A stretch of DNA of 64,000 nucleotides, from the NCBI RefSeq assembly GCF_041429775.1, contig NZ_CP163421.1:2815001-2879000 (forward strand), written 5' to 3'. Source of the stretch: Glycocaulis abyssi (GTDB taxonomy: Bacteria; Pseudomonadota; Alphaproteobacteria; Caulobacterales; Maricaulaceae). The position numbers and the translations under genes were made by a program. Each line of letters opens with the position of its first letter. The first letter of the stretch is position 1. The notes beneath the pieces are model-generated. The model did no database searches. It saw only the letters and a list, made by a program, of their open reading frames with translations, and was not told the origin of the DNA. Of this stretch, positions 63,550 to 64,000 are shown in pieces.

Positions 63550-64000
63550 TCAACCTACCCGCCAGCCGGTGTGCAGGGCTGCGATGCCGCCGGACAGGTT
63601 CGTCACCTTCACTTCTCCAAAGCCTGCCTCGCGCAGCTCGGCGGCGAAGGCTTCCTGATGGGGAAAGCGGCGGATGGATTCGACGAGATACTGATAGCTG
63701 TCGCGATCCTTGGCGATGAGGGCGCCCAGTTCGGGGATCGCCTTGAATGACCACAGATCATAGATGTTCGCGATTGAACGCGTGACCGGCCGGGAGAACT
63801 CCAGGCACAGGAAACGCCCGCCGGGCTTCAATACCCGGTGCATCTCGCGCAGCGCCTGCATGCGGTCGGTCACATTGCGGATGCCAAAACCGATCATCAC
63901 GCAGTCGGCGCTTTTATCGTCAAAGGGCAGGCATTCGGCGTTGGCGACGGCCCATTCGATGCCATCTGCCTGGCCGCGCCTGATGCCTGCACGCAGCATT
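63550..64000 (-). CDS. ubiE: UbiE methyltransferase (partial, 5' end missing)
   Basis: C-methyltransferase of ubiquinone/menaquinone synthesis, SAM-dependent class I. The last 149-150 codons are visible and the start lies beyond the right edge. Motifs [45 protein letters not shown] and the terminal [13 protein letters not shown] are diagnostic. First gene of the ubiE-ubiB-(toxin-antitoxin)-coaC-coaB-dut run. Confidence 0.93.
   Translation of the reverse strand, partial: MLRAGIRRGQADGIEWAVANAECLPFDDKSADCVMIGFGIRNVTDRMQALREMHRVLKPGGRFLCLEFSRPVTRSIANIYDLWSFKAIPELGALIAKDRDSYQYLVESIRRFPHQEAFAAELREAGFGEVKVTNLSGGIAALHTGWRVG

Overview
The window is high-GC, densely packed DNA from an alphaproteobacterium, most likely of the Caulobacterales/Maricaulales (Hyphomonadaceae-like) kind. 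The reasons are a DivL-type pseudokinase with tyrosine at the phospho-acceptor position, a SAM-II riboswitch, a split MetH, an alphaproteobacterial SerC, and a ubiE-ubiB-coaBC-dut gene order. Almost everything is chromosomal housekeeping. I see no IS element, prophage or CRISPR array. Accessory DNA is limited to two toxin-antitoxin modules, an orphan antitoxin-like regulator and a few palindromic elements.

Layout. 1-3.3 kb: cydD and cydC (cydC cut by the left edge), the exporter needed for cytochrome bd assembly. 3.3-9.9 kb: M20 peptidase lipoprotein, a HEAT-like secreted protein, thiD, a PDZ lipoprotein, serC. 10.1-13.2 kb: cydA-cydB-cydX, an E. coli-like cytochrome bd oxidase, with a dispersed-repeat-like palindrome between cydB and cydX. 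13.3-17.6 kb: M28 peptidase, then a soluble globin-coupled chemotaxis sensor followed 26 bp later by a BLUF blue-light sensor, and an XRE regulator. 17.8-23 kb: acyl-CoA synthetase, orphan HTH gene, divL, TonB-domain lipoprotein. 23.1-26.4 kb: a methionine operon hom-metX-metB behind a promoter/operator palindrome and a SAM-II riboswitch. 26.4-34.1 kb: LpxR-like outer-membrane protein, nrdA with candidate NrdR boxes and a terminator, putA, a GT4 glycosyltransferase. 34.1-36.2 kb: PemK/Phd toxin-antitoxin pair next to a truncated ribD, then gpmA. 36.4-42.7 kb: envelope-sugar genes kdsD, pgm/pmm, rmlB, rmlA and a WbpE-like aminotransferase. 42.7-47.8 kb: lptD, glmS, galU. 47.9 kb: a tRNA with CAU anticodon, probably tRNA-Ile2. 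48.2-51.2 kb: SIMPL protein, HAD hydrolase, mlaC, mlaA. 51.3-56.3 kb: metF, metH1, a frameshifted small gene, metH2, with the same operator palindrome as the hom operon. 56.3-59.9 kb: moeB/thiF-like gene, lipoprotein, PIF1-like helicase, dut and a small secreted protein. 60-64 kb: separate coaB and coaC, a Doc/AbrB toxin-antitoxin pair, ubiB and a partial ubiE.

Working together: the two methionine loci (23 and 51 kb) carry a matching palindrome and together cover homoserine to methionine, except for cystathionine beta-lyase. The kdsD-pgm-rml-aminotransferase, lptD, glmS/galU and mla genes all serve the outer envelope. cydDC and cydABX form one respiratory module split into two oppositely oriented loci.

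The most noteworthy items are the riboswitch-leader-hom arrangement, the toxin-antitoxin module whose operator overlaps the ubiB stop codon, the split CoaB/CoaC, the truncated RibD beside a toxin-antitoxin pair, the O2-sensor plus BLUF operon, and the frameshifted gene coupled between the metH halves. No gap longer than 300 bases lacks a gene or element.
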